64,000 nt of DNA from an uncultured Anderseniella sp. (lineage in GTDB: Bacteria; Pseudomonadota; Alphaproteobacteria; Rhizobiales; Aestuariivirgaceae), in NCBI GenBank assembly GCA_947488295.1, contig CANKYU010000007.1, positions 1 through 64,000 on the forward strand, written 5' to 3'. The position numbers were made by a program, and so were the translations under genes. Positions 1-7,824 of the stretch are shown here, in pieces (position 1 is the first letter of the stretch; the number at the start of each line of letters is the position of its first letter). The notes under the pieces were generated by a model. That model saw only the letters and a program-made list of their open reading frames with translations. It searched no databases and was not told the origin of the DNA.

Positions 1-25
1 GACAGTGGTCAACGCGGCTGAATAG
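1..25 (+). other. possible 3' tail of an upstream gene
   Basis: One forward frame reads TVVNAAE followed by a TAG stop at 23-25, and a strong terminator starts 28 bases later. This would fit the end of a gene lying outside the window. Eight codons are too few to assign a family, and another frame stops at 19-21, so this is only a suggestion. Confidence 0.2.
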
Positions 26-52
26 GCCAGACAGACCAACAGGAACTCAAGG

Positions 53-86
53 CCCCCGCTGCTGATCGCAGCGGGGGTTTTTGTTT
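53..86 (+). terminator. rho-independent terminator
   Basis: A perfect 10-bp GC-rich stem (CCCCCGCTGC at 53-62, GCAGCGGGGG at 68-77) with a 5-base loop is followed by TTTTTGTTT. It presumably ends the gene left of the window. The same stem sequence recurs in the terminator at 5995-6028, and both are followed directly by the same intergenic repeat. Confidence 0.85.
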
Positions 87-101
87 GGATGGGTTGGGAG
101 G

Positions 102-165
102 AGTTTATATCGCTCACGCAAGCAGGCTGGCTGTTTTAGTTTATATCGCTCACGCAAGCAGGCTG
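102..165 (+). repeat. two direct copies of a 28-bp repeat head
   Basis: The sequence beginning AGTTTATATCGCTCACGC occurs identically at 102-129 and 138-165. It is the head module of the larger mosaic repeat. The second copy continues into the full-length unit, while the first stands alone as a truncated copy. Confidence 0.85.
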
Positions 166-415
166 CGGCTGTGCTCCGCTGGGGCGCACTTCGTGCGACG
201 GCCGGTCGGCCTTGCCTCGGCACTAAAGTGCCTCGGAGGAGTTTATCACGACGGTTGTGCAGGATCGGAGAACTGGGTGGTTTACTCCGCTCACGCAAGC
301 AGCCTGTCGGCTGCGCTCCGCGGGGGCGCACTTCGTGCGGCGGCCGGTCGGCCTTGCCTCGGCACTAAAGTGCCTCGGAGGAATTTATCACGACGGTTGT
401 TCAGGATCGGAGAAC
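143..415 (+). repeat. tandem pair of about 141-bp mosaic hairpin repeats
   Basis: Two near-identical units (about 143-273 and 285-415) each hold, in order, the ATCGCTCACGC head (TCCGCTCACGC in the second), a GCAG/CTGC hairpin, GCGCACTTCGTGCG, a GGCCGGTCGGCC palindrome, GGCACTAAAGTGCC, and a tail with TTTATCACGACGGTTGT and GGATCGGAGAAC. Nearly every module is a short hairpin. All open frames crossing it are rejected as genes because the same sequence appears in inverted orientation elsewhere without a conserved frame. Confidence 0.8.
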
Positions 416-502
416 GGCGCGAAGCACGCAGTGCTTCGTAAAGCTGTTCGACCAGAATAATGTCTCACAACTGGCACCTGTCTGAGTGATGAACTCTGGA
501 AC

Positions 503-580
503 CAGGCCCGACGGGCCTCGGGCCGGTCAGGCCCGCCCCCGCGGAGCGCAGGCGAAGCCTGCTCGCGTGAGCGATATCAC
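503..580 (-). repeat. inverted short-form copy of the mosaic repeat
   Basis: Read on the minus strand this begins with ATATCGCTCACGC, then a GCAGGC-TTC-GCCTGC hairpin, GCGCTCCGCGGGGGCGGG, and a CCTGACCGG/GGCCCG palindromic block. It matches the forward copy at 6029-6108 almost base for base, so the same short form occurs at two loci about 5.5 kb apart in opposite orientation. It ends about where the lysR stop codon begins (577). Confidence 0.75.
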
Positions 581-1464
581 ATTTCGTCCGCAGTTCGGGC
601 GGCGAGCGATCTTACAATCGACTGGAAGTTGTTTGTTACGGGAGACAAACGGGTCCGGGTTCGCCGAAGAATATCGATACGCCGTCTTGCCAATGGTTTG
701 GCGACCGGCAAGAACCTGATGCCGCCTGCTGCATTGTCCACCACCAGGCGCGGCAATACGGTAATACCGACATCGGCACGAACCATTGCCATAAGCGATG
801 TGGTGTTTCGAACCATCAGTGTGGAGTTTCGGATAATACGCTGAATGGTGTCATCGGAAATTTGCGCGCACAGTCCATTTGCAATAAACGGCCATGCCCC
901 AAGATCATTCCAGGCTAGCGGACCGGTTGATTTTGCCAGCGGGTGATCTGCCCGGCAAACGATCCCGAATGCGTCCGAAAACAGTTCTTCACTTTCAATC
1001 TCGCTGTTCTGCCCGGGGCCGGTTGCAATCCCGATATCCACGCGTTCACGTTCCAGTTCACGCAACACGGCAGCCGAGTCCATATCCTGGATATCAATAT
1101 GAACGTTGGGATGATCCCGCAGAAACTCCCGGACGATCCCCGGCAAGATGGTTTCCGCCACGGACGGTACAACGGCAATGCGCACGACGCCGGACCTGCC
1201 TTTCGCATAGTTCTCCATCGCCGTGACGGCACGCCCGAAATGATCGAGCTCACGTGAGGCCTCGTCGAGCGTAAACAGGCCCAGGGCTGTCAGCTTGCTC
1301 TTGCGCTCGGATTCAAACAGGGGAGCGCCGAGATGGTCTTCCAGTTGTTTGAGCATCATGGAAACAGCAGACGGTGTGCGCCCGAGATTATGCGCGGCAT
1401 CCGCAAGGTTGCCGTTGCGGGCAACCGTCACAAAGCACCTGAGCATCTCAGTTTTTATGGCCAA
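577..1464 (-). CDS. LysR family transcriptional regulator
   Basis: A 295-residue protein with the LysR layout: an N-terminal winged helix-turn-helix over roughly residues 5-65 (the stretch NLADAAHNLGRTPSAVSMM is the recognition region) and a C-terminal co-inducer domain. The frame opens at a TTG (1464), giving MAIKTEMLRCF as in many relatives; an ATG at 1446 is the alternative. It is divergent from the aldehyde dehydrogenase operon with a 119-bp gap that carries a short dyad, the usual arrangement for a LysR activator of the neighbouring operon. The inducer cannot be read; a substrate of the BCCT transporter or a catabolite is likely. Confidence 0.93.
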   Translation of the reverse strand: MAIKTEMLRCFVTVARNGNLADAAHNLGRTPSAVSMMLKQLEDHLGAPLFESERKSKLTALGLFTLDEASRELDHFGRAVTAMENYAKGRSGVVRIAVVPSVAETILPGIVREFLRDHPNVHIDIQDMDSAAVLRELERERVDIGIATGPGQNSEIESEELFSDAFGIVCRADHPLAKSTGPLAWNDLGAWPFIANGLCAQISDDTIQRIIRNSTLMVRNTTSLMAMVRADVGITVLPRLVVDNAAGGIRFLPVAKPLARRRIDILRRTRTRLSPVTNNFQSIVRSLAARTADEM

Positions 1465-1475
1465 TTACAGTTTTC

Positions 1476-1491
1476 CTGAAATTAACTTCAG
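1476..1491. promoter_or_regulatory. dyad in the lysR/aldehyde dehydrogenase divergent promoter
   Basis: CTGAA and its reverse complement TTCAG flank a 6-bp A/T-rich centre. It lies between the divergent lysR and aldehyde dehydrogenase starts, where a LysR box (T-N11-A dyad) is expected. Short arms make this tentative. Confidence 0.4.
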
Positions 1492-1583
1492 AAATTTGAT
1501 TTTGACTGAAATTGGTGGCCGTGTCCATACTTGCCGCTGGTAGCGCCCTGCCCGGCTGGTGGGACCTGGCGCAAGGAGGGGAT

Positions 1584-3032
1584 ATGACGAACCGGAATTT
1601 CAGCTTCATCGGCGGCGAATGGGTTGCCGGTGACAGCGAGATCGAAAACAGGAATCCATCCGACGTTTCCGACCTTATCGGCACCTATGCTCAAGCCGGG
1701 GTGGACCAGCTTGAAACCGCGCTGGATGCCGCCCGCGCAGCACAAATACAATGGCGCAACACCGGCATAGAGCAACGTTACAATGCCCTGATGGCAATTG
1801 GTCAGGAAATGATTGCCCGCTCCGGCGAGCTTGGCGAGTTGCTGTCCCGCGAGGAAGGCAAACCCCGCGCCGAAGGTGTCGGGGAGGTTTATCGTGCCGG
1901 CCAGTTCTTCACCTATTACGCCGCCGAGACACTGCGCCAGATAGGCGATACCGCCGATTCGGTACGTGACAATATCGAGATAGACATACGGCGCGAACCT
2001 GTTGGTGTCGTTGCAATCATTTCGCCGTGGAATTTTCCCATCGCAACTGCGAGCTGGAAAATCGCCCCTGCACTCGCTTTCGGCAATGCAGTTATCTGGA
2101 AGCCCGCGAACCTGACACCCGCATCTGCTGTCGCCTTTGCGGAGATCGTGGAAAAACAGGATCTCCCGCGCGGGCTTTTCAATCTGGTAATGGGTTCTGG
2201 CAACGCGGTCGGTCAACACCTGGTGGAAAGCTCCAAGGTGGATGCCATATCGTTTACCGGTTCGGTGCCGGTCGGCAAATCCATTGCAGCGGCAGCCCAG
2301 AACTTCACCAAGATACAACTTGAAATGGGCTCGAAGAATGCACTGGTGGTGATGGATGACTGCGATCTAGACCTTGCCGTTTCCTGCGCGCTGAACGGCG
2401 CGTTTGGCGGCAGCGGTCAAAAATGCACTGCATCATCCAGGTTGATCGTGCACCGCGACGTGCATGATGAGTTCGTGGACAGGCTGGTGGCAGGCGCACA
2501 GGCCTTCAAGATCGGCCATGCATTGGAAGAAGGCACCCAGATCGGCCCGGTGGTCAGCGCAGGACAACTGCAGGGCAACCTCGACTACATCGAACTCGGC
2601 AAGTCCGAAGGTGCCGACCTGCTGTGCGGCGGCGGCAGGCTGGAGCTCGCGACCGACGGCTACTACATGCAGCCGGCCGTATTTGCCGGCACCGACAACT
2701 CCATGCGGATCAATCGTGAAGAGATGTTTGCCCCCATTGCCTGCGTCATCAAGGCTGACTCTTATGAGGAAGCGCTGCACCGCGTCAACGACACCGCGTT
2801 CGGCCTGACGTCAGGCATTGTAACTCGCTCGCTGTCGCGGGCCGCGCATTTCCGCCGCAACGCCAGAACCGGCTGTGTGATGGTCAACCTGCCCACGGCG
2901 GGAACAGACTACCATGTTCCCTTTGGAGGGCGCGGTGACAGCTCGTACGGGCCGCGCGAACAAGGCGGCTATGCGAAAGAATTCTATACCACGGTCAAAA
3001 CCGCCTATATCGCATCCGGCGACCCGGCATGA
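1584..3032 (+). CDS. NAD(P)-dependent aldehyde dehydrogenase, 2-oxoglutarate semialdehyde dehydrogenase-like
   Basis: A 482-residue ALDH superfamily enzyme oxidising an aldehyde to the acid. The cofactor segment PWNFP, catalytic Glu247 (LEMGSKN) and catalytic Cys281 (GQKCTASSR) are present with the usual 34-residue spacing. The C-terminal stretch MVNLPTAGTDYHVPFGG and SSYGPREQGGYA is typical of the YcbD/2-oxoglutarate semialdehyde dehydrogenase branch, as I recall it. The start at 1584 is chosen for its AAGGAGG ribosome site at 1573-1579; the frame is open further upstream. The stop overlaps the next start (ATGA), so it is translationally coupled with the dipeptidase-like gene. The exact aldehyde substrate is inferred, not shown. 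Confidence 0.9.
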   Translation: MTNRNFSFIGGEWVAGDSEIENRNPSDVSDLIGTYAQAGVDQLETALDAARAAQIQWRNTGIEQRYNALMAIGQEMIARSGELGELLSREEGKPRAEGVGEVYRAGQFFTYYAAETLRQIGDTADSVRDNIEIDIRREPVGVVAIISPWNFPIATASWKIAPALAFGNAVIWKPANLTPASAVAFAEIVEKQDLPRGLFNLVMGSGNAVGQHLVESSKVDAISFTGSVPVGKSIAAAAQNFTKIQLEMGSKNALVVMDDCDLDLAVSCALNGAFGGSGQKCTASSRLIVHRDVHDEFVDRLVAGAQAFKIGHALEEGTQIGPVVSAGQLQGNLDYIELGKSEGADLLCGGGRLELATDGYYMQPAVFAGTDNSMRINREEMFAPIACVIKADSYEEALHRVNDTAFGLTSGIVTRSLSRAAHFRRNARTGCVMVNLPTAGTDYHVPFGGRGDSSYGPREQGGYAKEFYTTVKTAYIASGDPA

Positions 3033-4060
3033 GCCAGCCTGACCACAGCCCACGTATCGATTGCCTGCAATATGCCAACTGGTCGGAGAAAATTTTCCGC
3101 CAGATGCGCAGCGGTAATGTTGACGCGGTGCATGTAACGATCGCCTATCATGAAAACTTTCGCGAAACGGTCCATAATATCGAACGCTGGAACCGCTGGT
3201 TCGAGCAATTTCCCGAACTGATATTTCAGGGCCGGACCGCAGAGGACGTGCACCTGGCACGGGAAACCGGCAGGACTGCAATTTTCTTCGGATTTCAAAA
3301 CCCCTCGCCAATGGAAGACGACATTGGCCTGGTCGAAGTCCTGCACACCCTCGGCGCCCGCTTCATGCAGCTGAGCTACAACAATCAGTCCCTGCTCGCG
3401 ACCGGATGTTATGAGGCCGACGATAGCGGCATCACCCGCATGGGACGCCAGGTCATCAGGGAAATGAACCGTGTCGGCATGGTTGTCGACATGAGCCATT
3501 CCGCTGAGCGTTCCACCCTCGAGGCAATTGAAATTTCCGAACGCCCCATCGCCATCACCCATGCAAATCCTGCCTTCTGGCACCCTGCTCTGCGCAACAA
3601 GTCTGATGACGTTCTGCGCGCCCTGGGACAATCCGGCGGCATGTTGGGATTTTCGGTCTACCCGCATCATCTCAAAGGCTCTTCAGACTGCTCTCTGCAG
3701 AGCTTCAGCGAAATGATAGCCCGCACGGCCGACCTGATGGGACTGGACTGCATCGGGATTGGCACCGACCTTTGTCAGGATCAGCCGGACACGGTCGTCG
3801 AGTGGATGCGGATCGGTCGCTGGACCAGGGAAATCGACTATGGCGAAGGGTCCCGTGAAAATGCCGGGTTTCCCAAGATGCCGTCATGGTTCGGTGACAA
3901 CACCGATTTTGCAAACATCGAGGCAGGGTTGCGTGCCGCCGGTTTTGATGCCGAAGGGGTCACGGCTGTCATGGGTAACAACTGGCTTCGGTTCTATGGT
4001 CAGAGTTTCGGCACACATACATCGTCGGTCTCCGACGATCGAGTACAAGCTGCGCAATAA
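3029..4060 (+). CDS. M19 (renal dipeptidase) family protein, divergent subgroup
   Basis: A 343-residue TIM-barrel amidohydrolase of the membrane dipeptidase family. Two histidine regions are visible (VDMSHS and ITHANP, the usual third and fourth metal sites), but the N-terminal HxD of true dipeptidases is replaced (IDCLQYANW) and the bridging Glu region reads GFQNP. This resembles the M19-like proteins found in glycine betaine and dimethylglycine catabolic loci of Pseudomonas, from memory. Coupled to the aldehyde dehydrogenase and followed 86 bp later by a BCCT transporter, it probably processes a compound that the transporter brings in. A simple dipeptidase role is doubtful. Confidence 0.85.
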   Translation: MSQPDHSPRIDCLQYANWSEKIFRQMRSGNVDAVHVTIAYHENFRETVHNIERWNRWFEQFPELIFQGRTAEDVHLARETGRTAIFFGFQNPSPMEDDIGLVEVLHTLGARFMQLSYNNQSLLATGCYEADDSGITRMGRQVIREMNRVGMVVDMSHSAERSTLEAIEISERPIAITHANPAFWHPALRNKSDDVLRALGQSGGMLGFSVYPHHLKGSSDCSLQSFSEMIARTADLMGLDCIGIGTDLCQDQPDTVVEWMRIGRWTREIDYGEGSRENAGFPKMPSWFGDNTDFANIEAGLRAAGFDAEGVTAVMGNNWLRFYGQSFGTHTSSVSDDRVQAAQ

Positions 4061-4146
4061 GCAGTGGAGCGGCGGCATTTCCCCGGAAGTGTCACTGCTA
4101 AAAACACCTGCAACAATCACTGGGATAGGAAACTGGGATTAAGAAC

Positions 4147-5985
4147 ATGACAATAAAAGCACCTTTTACGGAACTTGAGATCAAGAAGTCTCCGGCAGGC
4201 TTCTATGAAGGCTACAGCATACCCATCGCCCTGATCAGCAAGCTGACAATGGTACTGCTGGTGATATGGGCGCTGGTCTGGCCGGCCAACGCAAATGGCG
4301 TGCTGGGCAGCGTCAACTCGGCCCTGCTTCAGGGTTTCAACGGATTTTACGTTATCATCGTCGGGCTGTTTGCTGTGTTCCTGGCAGTTATAGCAATCCT
4401 GCCACAAACCGGTAAGCGCCTGATGGGGCGCGCCGGTGAAGCACCGGAGTTTTCAAACTTCTCCTGGTTTTCAATGATGTTCGGTGCCGGTCTCGGCGTC
4501 GGCCTGATGGTGTTCGCCACCGCTGAACCACTCGGGCTTTGGGGATCGAACCCTGAAACTGTTTCAGGTGCCGTGAAGGGCAACAGTCCGGAAGCGCTGA
4601 CCAGCGCCTACAGGTACACTTTCCTGCACTACGGTTTTCATGCCTGGTCCATCTATGTGGTGACCGGTCTGTCGCTGGCCTATTATGCCTACACGCGCGA
4701 CATGCCGCTGACCATCCGCTCGGCTCTGACGCCGTTGTTCGGCAAGCTCTTGAACGGCCCGGTTGGCCACATCGTCGATGTTCTCGGTGTTGTAGCTACC
4801 ATTCTGGGTGTGTCGGTGACCATCGGTTTCGGCGTCAGCCAGTTCATTGACGGCATGTACGCCATTACCGGGATGGACTGGATGATGGATCTGACAGGCG
4901 ATGCTCCCAAACCGGGTACTGTCGGTCTGATTGTCGGCCTGGTGTGTATTATGGGCATGTCGATCATTTCGGCTGTCTCAGGCGTAGGACGCGGAGTGAA
5001 ATACCTCTCCAACCTCAATCTGGTGCTGTCACTCATCCTGTTGCTGACATTCGTCATCTTCGGCTCGTTCCTGTTTGCAATGACGACGTACGCCACGGCA
5101 CTGGCCGATTACATCTGGAACTTCCTGTCGCTGTCGTTCGGCGCCTACGGCCCGCAGTCAGCAGAAGCCTATGCAGCAGCCCTGCCGGCAGAAGCCAAGG
5201 CGGCTGCCGGCGAGCTTTACGGCGGTGCCACCAATGCCTGGGGATCACTGGAAGGCTTCCAGAAGGGCCTCACAGGATCTGCAGCAGCACTGGCGCCTGA
5301 GGTTCAGACCGCCGCGTACAATGCAGGTACCCAGGGCCGTCAGTTCGGCTGGCAGTCCGGCTGGACCACGTTCTACTGGGCATGGTGGATTGCATTCTCG
5401 CCATTCGTGGGCCTGTTCCTTGCACGCATCTCGAAAGGACGCACGGTTCGTGAGTTCATCCTGGGGTGTGTCATTGCACCATCGCTGGTGTGTTTTGCCT
5501 GGATGACCATTCTGGGCGGCACCGCAATTGACCTGGAACTGACCGGCGATGCCAATGGCACGATCATAGCCGCGTCCAACACGGCCAAGCTGTTCGTCAC
5601 GCTCGGCCAGATGATATCGGGCGGGTTCCTGACGGCCATCACCGTGATGTGTGTGGTGCTGATCATGACATTCCTGGTTACCTCGGCTGACTCCGGCATT
5701 CTGGTGATGAACACCATCATGTCCGGCGGTGAACAGGAAACCGGCATCAAGCACCGCATTGTGTGGGGTGTTATCCTGACGCTGGTGATCGGTACCCTGC
5801 TCGTTGCAGGCAAAACCAACGGCGGAGCAGATCCGATGGAGGCCCTGAAGAGTGCCATGATCATCGGTGCGCTGCCGTTCACCATGGTGATGGGCCTGAT
5901 GTGCGTGTCGCTGACCAAGGCCCTATACCGCGACGGTATGCGGGACAAGCACACAGCAGCCACCGAGGCAGCCCCGGCTGAGTGA
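4147..5985 (+). CDS. BCCT family betaine/carnitine/choline-type transporter
   Basis: A 612-residue inner-membrane secondary transporter. The glycine-rich segment GAGLGVGLM near residue 115 and the family signature TTFYWAWWIAFSPF near residues 408-420 identify the BCCT family; the glycine-rich motif suggests sodium-coupled uptake, as in BetP. Between about residues 335 and 400 there is an extra Ala/Gly-rich, non-membrane stretch (from GPQSAEAYAA to GRQFGW) that lengthens one external loop. It is the third gene of the ALDH/dipeptidase operon and is followed by a strong terminator. The substrate is probably a quaternary amine. Confidence 0.92.
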   Translation: MTIKAPFTELEIKKSPAGFYEGYSIPIALISKLTMVLLVIWALVWPANANGVLGSVNSALLQGFNGFYVIIVGLFAVFLAVIAILPQTGKRLMGRAGEAPEFSNFSWFSMMFGAGLGVGLMVFATAEPLGLWGSNPETVSGAVKGNSPEALTSAYRYTFLHYGFHAWSIYVVTGLSLAYYAYTRDMPLTIRSALTPLFGKLLNGPVGHIVDVLGVVATILGVSVTIGFGVSQFIDGMYAITGMDWMMDLTGDAPKPGTVGLIVGLVCIMGMSIISAVSGVGRGVKYLSNLNLVLSLILLLTFVIFGSFLFAMTTYATALADYIWNFLSLSFGAYGPQSAEAYAAALPAEAKAAAGELYGGATNAWGSLEGFQKGLTGSAAALAPEVQTAAYNAGTQGRQFGWQSGWTTFYWAWWIAFSPFVGLFLARISKGRTVREFILGCVIAPSLVCFAWMTILGGTAIDLELTGDANGTIIAASNTAKLFVTLGQMISGGFLTAITVMCVVLIMTFLVTSADSGILVMNTIMSGGEQETGIKHRIVWGVILTLVIGTLLVAGKTNGGADPMEALKSAMIIGALPFTMVMGLMCVSLTKALYRDGMRDKHTAATEAAPAE

Positions 5986-5994
5986 ACGAGACTG

Positions 5995-6028
5995 GCCCCC
6001 GCTGCATCCGCAGCGGGGGCTTTTGTTT
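5995..6028 (+). terminator. rho-independent terminator after the BCCT operon
   Basis: An 11-bp stem (GCCCCCGCTGC, loop ATCC, GCAGCGGGGGC) followed by TTTTGTTT starts 10 bases after the BCCT stop codon. It ends the aldehyde dehydrogenase-dipeptidase-BCCT operon. The stem is nearly the same sequence as at 53-77. Confidence 0.9.
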
Positions 6029-6108
6029 GAGTTTATATCGCTCACGCAAGCAGCCTTCGGCGGCGCTCCGCGGGGGCGGGCCTGACCGGCCCGAGGCCCG
6101 TCGGGCCT
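6029..6108 (+). repeat. forward short-form copy of the mosaic repeat
   Basis: Starts directly after the T-run of the terminator with GAGTTTATATCGCTCACGC and ends in the CCTGACCGG and GGCCCGTCGGGCC block. It is the near-identical counterpart of the inverted copy at 503-580. It faces the full-form inverted copy at 6130-6244. Confidence 0.8.
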
Positions 6109-6129
6109 AGTGGGAATTCAACACTACCT

Positions 6130-6244
6130 TCCTGATGAACTCCTCTCCGATGCACCGAAGGTGCAGAGGCAAGCGCGACTGCGCGCCGCACGAAGTGCGC
6201 CCTAGCGGAACGCAGCCGAAGGCTGCTTGCGTGAGCGATATCAC
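6130..6244 (-). repeat. inverted full-form copy of the mosaic repeat
   Basis: On the minus strand this contains the ATATCGCTCACGCAAGCAG head, a GCAGCC-TTC-GGCTGC hairpin, GCGCACTTCGTGCG, CTTGCCTC, a GCAC-CTTCG-GTGC hairpin where the 143-415 copies have GGCACTAAAGTGCC, and a GGAGTTCATCA tail. Hairpin loops differ while stems are kept. The flank AAGCTGTTCGACCA at 6277-6290 also occurs at 441-454. The 5986-6318 gap is otherwise empty. Confidence 0.75.
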
Positions 6245-6318
6245 TTCAGATGAAGAACGGCCCGCCGAAGGCGGACAAGCTGTTCGACCAACCAAAATGA
6301 ATCAGCTAAACAAACCAT

Positions 6319-7017
6319 ATGGCAGCCACACCCATCCGCGAAACCGAACTTTATGCGCCCGTCAAGGCGCTCCTGGAAGGCCAGGGATATGAGGTCAAGG
6401 GCGAGGTCGGTGCTGCCGACGTGGTTGCCTGCCGCGACGGGGAAGACACGGTCATCGTGGAACTGAAGACCGGATTCTCGCTGACCCTGTTCCATCAGGC
6501 CATTGACCGGCTGTCCTTGTGCGACACTGTCTATGTGTGCGTGCCGCGCGGTTCAGGCCGTGCTTTTCTGAAGTCGCTGAAGAACAACAAGACCCTGTGC
6601 CGCAGGCTCGGGCTGGGGCTCATCACGGTGCGGCTGAAGGACGGCCTGGCTGAAATTCATCTCGACCCGGCGCCTTACAAACCGCGCCAGTCGAAACGCA
6701 AGAAGGCCAGGCTGCTGAAGGAATTTGCCACCCGTGTCGGCGATCCGAACACTGGTGGCACGACCCGGAAGACCCTGATGACAGCTTATCGCCAGGACGC
6801 CTTGCGCTGCGCCGACACCCTGCACCGCAATGGTCCCACCAAGGCTGCCCGGGTTGCTGAAGCGTGCGGGGTCGCAAAAGCCCGCCAGATCATGTCGGCC
6901 AATCACTATGGTTGGTTCGACCGGGTCGAGACCGGCATCTACGAGCTGAGTCCCAATGGCAGGCGGGCAATTACCGAGTATTCCGACGTACTGGGGACAC
7001 TGTCTGCCAACAGTTGA
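6319..7017 (+). CDS. DUF2161 family PD-(D/E)XK nuclease-fold protein
   Basis: A 232-residue protein whose N-terminal half carries a nuclease-type core: Asp34 (GAADVV), then Glu48-x-Lys50 (VELKTGF), the D-(x)n-ExK pattern of the PD-(D/E)XK superfamily. The C-terminal part (about 130-232) looks like a winged-helix region (RVAEACGVAKARQIMS). The family is widespread in Alphaproteobacteria and is annotated as a putative phosphodiesterase; no biological role is established that I know of. It is a single gene between the repeat block and the convergent Sir2 gene. Confidence 0.85.
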   Translation: MAATPIRETELYAPVKALLEGQGYEVKGEVGAADVVACRDGEDTVIVELKTGFSLTLFHQAIDRLSLCDTVYVCVPRGSGRAFLKSLKNNKTLCRRLGLGLITVRLKDGLAEIHLDPAPYKPRQSKRKKARLLKEFATRVGDPNTGGTTRKTLMTAYRQDALRCADTLHRNGPTKAARVAEACGVAKARQIMSANHYGWFDRVETGIYELSPNGRRAITEYSDVLGTLSANS

Positions 7018-7032
7018 ACAACCCGGTTTCGG

Positions 7033-7785
7033 TCAGACCGCCTCGAGCACGTCACCAATGTCATCGTGAATGACAAGTTCAGCCAGCCGGTCAGCCGGGG
7101 TCGGCTCGCCATTGATAATGACCAGCGGAACGCCAAGCTGTGCCGCAAGTGCCGGAAAGCTGGCGGCAGGCTCCACCACCAGTGACGAGCCGACGGCCAG
7201 AAACAGGTCGCAGTTACCGGTCATCTCGCCGGCCCGGCGCATGGCATCCACCGGCATGGACTGGCCGAACGAGATGGTAGCGGTCTTCACAATGCCGGCA
7301 CACGCCACGCAGGCCGGTGCACCCTCATGGGCCTGCAACTGTTCTGCGATCCAGTCCAGCTCATGGCGCCTGCCGCATTCAAGACAATGGGCGTAGGTCC
7401 CGTTGCCATGCAGTTCCACCGTTTTCGATGCCGGCACGCCGGCGCGCTGATGCAGACCGTCAATGTTCTGGGTGATGATCCCCGCCAGCTTGCCGGCGCG
7501 ATGCCAGCGCGCCGCCGCCGCATGCCCCCTGCCCGGCTCGACCGGGCCCACTTCGTCGCGAATTTTCAGAAACCGTGACAGGCCCTCACGGCGTGCCTCT
7601 GGCGATGACATGAAAGTCTTGAAATCGAGCGGCTTGAACCTCGACCACACGCCGCCGGGCGAGCGAAAGTCGGGAATCCCGCACTCCGTGGAAATTCCGG
7701 CACCGGAAAAAACCACGATGCGGTTTGCCTGGGCCACAAGCCTTGCAAGTGCGGCGCGTTTGCCGTTCAAATCATTCATCATCAA
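7033..7785 (-). CDS. cobB: NAD-dependent protein deacylase, Sir2 family
   Basis: A 250-residue sirtuin. Visible motifs are GAGIST and the adjacent GIPDFRSPGG (NAD binding), QNIDGLH, the catalytic histidine in VELHGN, two zinc Cys pairs (CLECG and CVACAG) and GSSL. It removes acyl groups from protein lysines using NAD in the cytoplasm. The start has three consecutive Met codons, so it may shift by a few residues. It is divergent from gloA with 39 bp between them. Whether it prefers acetyl or succinyl groups cannot be told. Confidence 0.92.
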   Translation of the reverse strand: MMMNDLNGKRAALARLVAQANRIVVFSGAGISTECGIPDFRSPGGVWSRFKPLDFKTFMSSPEARREGLSRFLKIRDEVGPVEPGRGHAAAARWHRAGKLAGIITQNIDGLHQRAGVPASKTVELHGNGTYAHCLECGRRHELDWIAEQLQAHEGAPACVACAGIVKTATISFGQSMPVDAMRRAGEMTGNCDLFLAVGSSLVVEPAASFPALAAQLGVPLVIINGEPTPADRLAELVIHDDIGDVLEAV

Positions 7786-7824
7786 AAAACCAACCTGTTC
7801 CCAAAACCGCCGAGAGGGTCACAC

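Noticed and set aside
143..415. Possible CRISPR array
   Set aside because: Only two tandem units of about 141 bp, with the internal sequence also repeated; there are no unique spacers of constant length and no cas genes.
47..460. Several overlapping open frames of 67-118 codons
   Set aside because: They translate the hairpin repeat on both strands, are full of Arg/Ser/Gly, and have no conserved frame between repeat copies.
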